A DNA stretch of 64,000 nucleotides from JALFST01 sp022779285. Lineage in GTDB: Bacteria; Bacillota; Clostridia; Tissierellales; Peptoniphilaceae. The stretch is taken from the NCBI GenBank assembly GCA_050313895.1, contig JBNPMI010000010.1; one strand, written 5' to 3'. Under the pieces are notes generated by a model, which had not been told where the DNA came from, searched no databases, and was given only the letters and a program-made list of their open reading frames with translations. Each line of letters starts with the position of its first letter. Position 1 is the stretch's first letter. Positions 61,819 to 64,000 of the stretch are shown here, in pieces. Both the position numbers and the translations under genes were made by a program.

Positions 61819-63065
61819 TTTCTCCCCTTTTCTAACGAATAAAACGGAAATTGATCCTCCTGCTCGTGAGTTCTGAGATTTTCCGCCATGGCTCCGGCAA
61901 GCTCACGCAGTCTCTCATAATCCGCTTTCTTGATGCCGCTTCTCGCCTCCACAATGGGCTCCACACGCTCGAATTTCTGTGTTTCCGCCCATGCGTTCAG
62001 CTCCTTGACGCCTCCGCCGCTCCAGGAATAATTTCCGAATATACCGACGGTCTTATTCTGCATCTTATTTTCGTCCAGGATATTCAACAAACTCATCATC
62101 GGCGGGAACAGGGCATTATTGTAGGTCGGGGATCCCAGCAGGAGCCCGCGATATTTCCAAATCTCGGAGGAAATCACCGACAGATCCGTTTTACTCACAT
62201 TATAGATTCGGATGTCCTGTATGCCGTCCGCAGCCAATTCACGAGCCAGGAAGTCCACCATGCGCTCCGTATTCCCATACATCGTTCCATAGGCGATCAC
62301 CACGCCGTTTTGCGACTTCCATGCCGTCATGTCCTGATAGAGCTGAAGAATTTTCTCCGGATGTGTGCGCCAAATCGGGCCATGCACCGGACAAATCATC
62401 CGGATATCCAGACCGCCCAGCTTTTTGAGTGCACCTTGTGCCATTTTGGAATACTTTCCGACGATGTTGACATAGTAACGAACGGCCTCGTTTCCTACCT
62501 CCTCGAGATCGCGCACTTCATCATCAAAGAGCATACCGTCCAGAGAACCGAAGCCTCCGAAAATGTCCTGCGAAAAGAGCGTACCCGAGACGGCATCATA
62601 GCTCACCATGGATTCCGGCCAATGCACCATCGGCGTCATGAAGAACTTCAGAGAATGCTTGCCTAAATTCAGCTCGTCTCCCTCCTTGACCACGATGGGA
62701 TCTTCAATCACGAGGCCAAAAAAGTTTTCCAGAAACTCGAAGGTTTTTTTATTTCCGACAAATCGGACATTGGGATAGAGACGGCGAATCAAAGAAATGG
62801 CACCGGAATGATCGGGTTCCACATGATGAACTACAAAATAATCCAAATCGCGTCCGCCTAACGCTTCCTCCAGCTTTTCGATCAAAAGCTCCGACTCCAT
62901 CACATGAACGCCGTCCATGAGCGCCGTTTTTTCATCGGTCAGCAAATAGGAGTTGTACGCCACGCCCTTCGGCAGCGGCCACTGATTTTCAAAGAGCGGC
63001 GTAAGACGGTCGTTCGCTCCTATGTAGGTGATAAAATCATTCATTTTTACAGATAGAGTATTCAT
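61815..63065 (-). CDS. Flavodiiron protein (A-type flavoprotein FprA)
   Basis: Reduces O2 or NO to protect anaerobes. 416 aa. The beta-lactamase-like domain (about 1-260) has di-iron ligands in HHVEPDHSG (HxExDH) near 80, MVHWPESM near 148, SQDIFGGFG near 167, and the last His in CPVHGPIW near 230. The flavodoxin domain (about 265-405) holds the FMN loop YGTMYGNT near 262 and SPTYNNALFP. There is no fused rubredoxin. The ATG at 63065 lies 21 bp after the ZIP gene stop. Confidence 0.96.
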   Translation of the reverse strand: MNTLSVKMNDFITYIGANDRLTPLFENQWPLPKGVAYNSYLLTDEKTALMDGVHVMESELLIEKLEEALGGRDLDYFVVHHVEPDHSGAISLIRRLYPNVRFVGNKKTFEFLENFFGLVIEDPIVVKEGDELNLGKHSLKFFMTPMVHWPESMVSYDAVSGTLFSQDIFGGFGSLDGMLFDDEVRDLEEVGNEAVRYYVNIVGKYSKMAQGALKKLGGLDIRMICPVHGPIWRTHPEKILQLYQDMTAWKSQNGVVIAYGTMYGNTERMVDFLARELAADGIQDIRIYNVSKTDLSVISSEIWKYRGLLLGSPTYNNALFPPMMSLLNILDENKMQNKTVGIFGNYSWSGGGVKELNAWAETQKFERVEPIVEARSGIKKADYERLRELAGAMAENLRTHEQEDQFPFYSLEKGRK

Positions 63066-63086
63066 TTCAGCCTCCTAAATTTTTTA

Positions 63087-63869
63087 TTATCCGAGAGCTA
63101 CATCCAACGCCATCATCAAGGTAAATCCGAGAGCAAAAGCCACAACTCCGATATTGGAATGCTCCCCCTCACTCATTTCCGGGATCAGCTCCTCTACAAC
63201 GACATACATCATTGCGCCTGCCGCAAAGCTCAACAAATATGGCAAAACCGGAATCACAAGCCGGGAAAGCAATACCGTCAAAAATCCTGCAATCGGCTCA
63301 ACGATTCCCGAGAGCATCCCATAAAGAAACGCCGTTCCGCGGGTCTGGCCTTCGGAATGTAACGGCATGGAAATAATGGCTCCCTCCGGAAAATTCTGGA
63401 TTGCAATCCCGAGGGAAAGCGCAAGCGATCCCGCCGCTGTGATCGATCCCTGCCCGGTCATCAGACCCGCATAGACCACTCCGACCGCCATACCCTCCGG
63501 AATATTATGCAAAGTCACCGCCAGCACCATCATGCTGGTTCGCCGGAATCCGGATTTCGGACCTTCTGCCTGTTCCGCATTGAGATGTAAGTGGGGAATC
63601 ACATGATCCAAAAAAAGCAGAAAAAGCGTGCCGATCCAAAAGCCGATCACAGCCGGTATCAATGCCCATTTCCCCATATGTTCCGACTGCTCCATCGCGG
63701 GAATCAGAAGGCTCCAAATGGAAGCCGCAACCATAACGCCCGCGGCAAATCCGGTAAAAGCTCTTTGCACCCGACGATCGAGATCTTTTTTCATGAAGAA
63801 AACACAAGCGGCTCCCAGTGTCGTTCCGAAAAAAGGAATCATCAATCCTTCAAATAATTGAGCGATCAT
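63087..63869 (-). CDS. ZIP family metal transporter
   Basis: 260-aa integral membrane protein with about 8 helices, importing zinc or other divalent metals. The family signature with metal-binding residues is seen as HNIPEGMAVGV near 123 and IQNFPEGAIISMPL near 160, and a short His-rich loop HVIPHLHLNAEQ near 92. The metal specificity is not visible; iron or zinc are likely given the Fe-S context. It starts at 63869, behind a purine-rich site. The 131 bp beyond it hold no gene I can support. Confidence 0.93.
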   Translation of the reverse strand: MIAQLFEGLMIPFFGTTLGAACVFFMKKDLDRRVQRAFTGFAAGVMVAASIWSLLIPAMEQSEHMGKWALIPAVIGFWIGTLFLLFLDHVIPHLHLNAEQAEGPKSGFRRTSMMVLAVTLHNIPEGMAVGVVYAGLMTGQGSITAAGSLALSLGIAIQNFPEGAIISMPLHSEGQTRGTAFLYGMLSGIVEPIAGFLTVLLSRLVIPVLPYLLSFAAGAMMYVVVEELIPEMSEGEHSNIGVVAFALGFTLMMALDVALG

Positions 63870-64000
63870 ATTTTTCTATCTCCGCCCCTCTCATCTCTGT
63901 CCGCGTCCGATATCGCCTTTTCTTCCTGTAGAACTTCTTTCGGAGCTGCTCCACGCGGCAGATGGCTTTCTTCTTTAATGTATCTTTTTTACCCGACATC

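Noticed and set aside
60163..61842. Plus-strand open frame of 559 codons
   Set aside because: Exact antisense shadow of gpmI, whose catalytic motifs are complete.
63870..64000. Possible 3' end of a gene overlapping the ZIP transporter start by ATGA
   Set aside because: One frame reads as a plausible charged C-terminus but has a stop about 8 codons in from the window edge and no start codon after it; the other open frame is too short and basic to support.
1..64000. CRISPR arrays, tRNA and rRNA genes
   Set aside because: No regularly spaced repeats and no tRNA-like or rRNA-like sequences were seen on either strand.

Overview
The window reads as chromosomal DNA of a strictly anaerobic, low-to-middle GC Firmicute (Clostridia or Tissierellia-like). 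The grounds are the gene content: split DnaD/DnaI primosome loaders beside DnaB, GdpP and YybS; an Ami-type oligopeptide transporter; SufCBDSU; a flavodiiron protein; a giant acyl-CoA dehydratase activase; a citrate lyase module; and AGGAGG ribosome-binding sites. The species cannot be named from this window. All 53 protein genes I accept, plus two broken ones, lie on the minus strand, so transcription runs from right to left. I see no rRNA, tRNA, CRISPR array, intact transposase or transcription-factor gene.

Layout, left to right. 1-6785: 3' part of an enoate-reductase-like flavoprotein, then citrate fermentation (malic-enzyme-family protein, 2-hydroxycarboxylate transporter, citF, citE, citD). 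6811-12154: split chromate transporter, rpiB, tRNA-type O-methyltransferase, murG, serS, nnrE. 12163-18815: replication and c-di-AMP block (dnaI, dnaD-like, dnaB, rplI, gdpP, yybS). 18869-26574: punA and oppFDCBA. 26879-34008: thioredoxin-like lipoprotein, proS, prfB with a programmed frameshift, secA, hpf. 34009-34989: a gene-free region with a dense cluster of DnaA boxes and a possible small RNA. 34990-36213: two AT-rich unknown genes. 36330-41430: Fe-S assembly operon sufCBDSU. 41635-44484: ferrous iron uptake feoA-feoA-feoB with a strong promoter and two palindromic operators. 44674-47821: an island with a type II restriction-modification pair, a decayed serine recombinase and hairpin-rich DNA, bounded by a perfect 16-bp direct repeat. 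48040-63869: a frameshifted small membrane protein, tal, tkt, mrp, fni, an LCP protein, the 1421-aa activase, a GtrA/glycosyltransferase pair, gpmI, fprA and a ZIP metal transporter.

How it fits together. Citrate enters by the 2HCT carrier, is cleaved to acetate and oxaloacetate by CitDEF, and the malic-enzyme-family protein probably decarboxylates oxaloacetate (CitM-like). Feo supplies iron, Suf builds clusters, and the activase, FprA and the 4Fe-4S enoate reductase consume them. SecA, RF2, ProRS and HPF form a protein-synthesis and export block.

The items most worth following are the DnaA-box cluster that lacks a strand switch, the 16-bp-bounded R-M island with its triple GGGACTAT-type repeats and nested hairpins, a possible attenuated small RNA at 34.5-34.7 kb, a conserved-looking RNA fold between feoB and sufC, and the twin palindromes downstream of the feo promoter.
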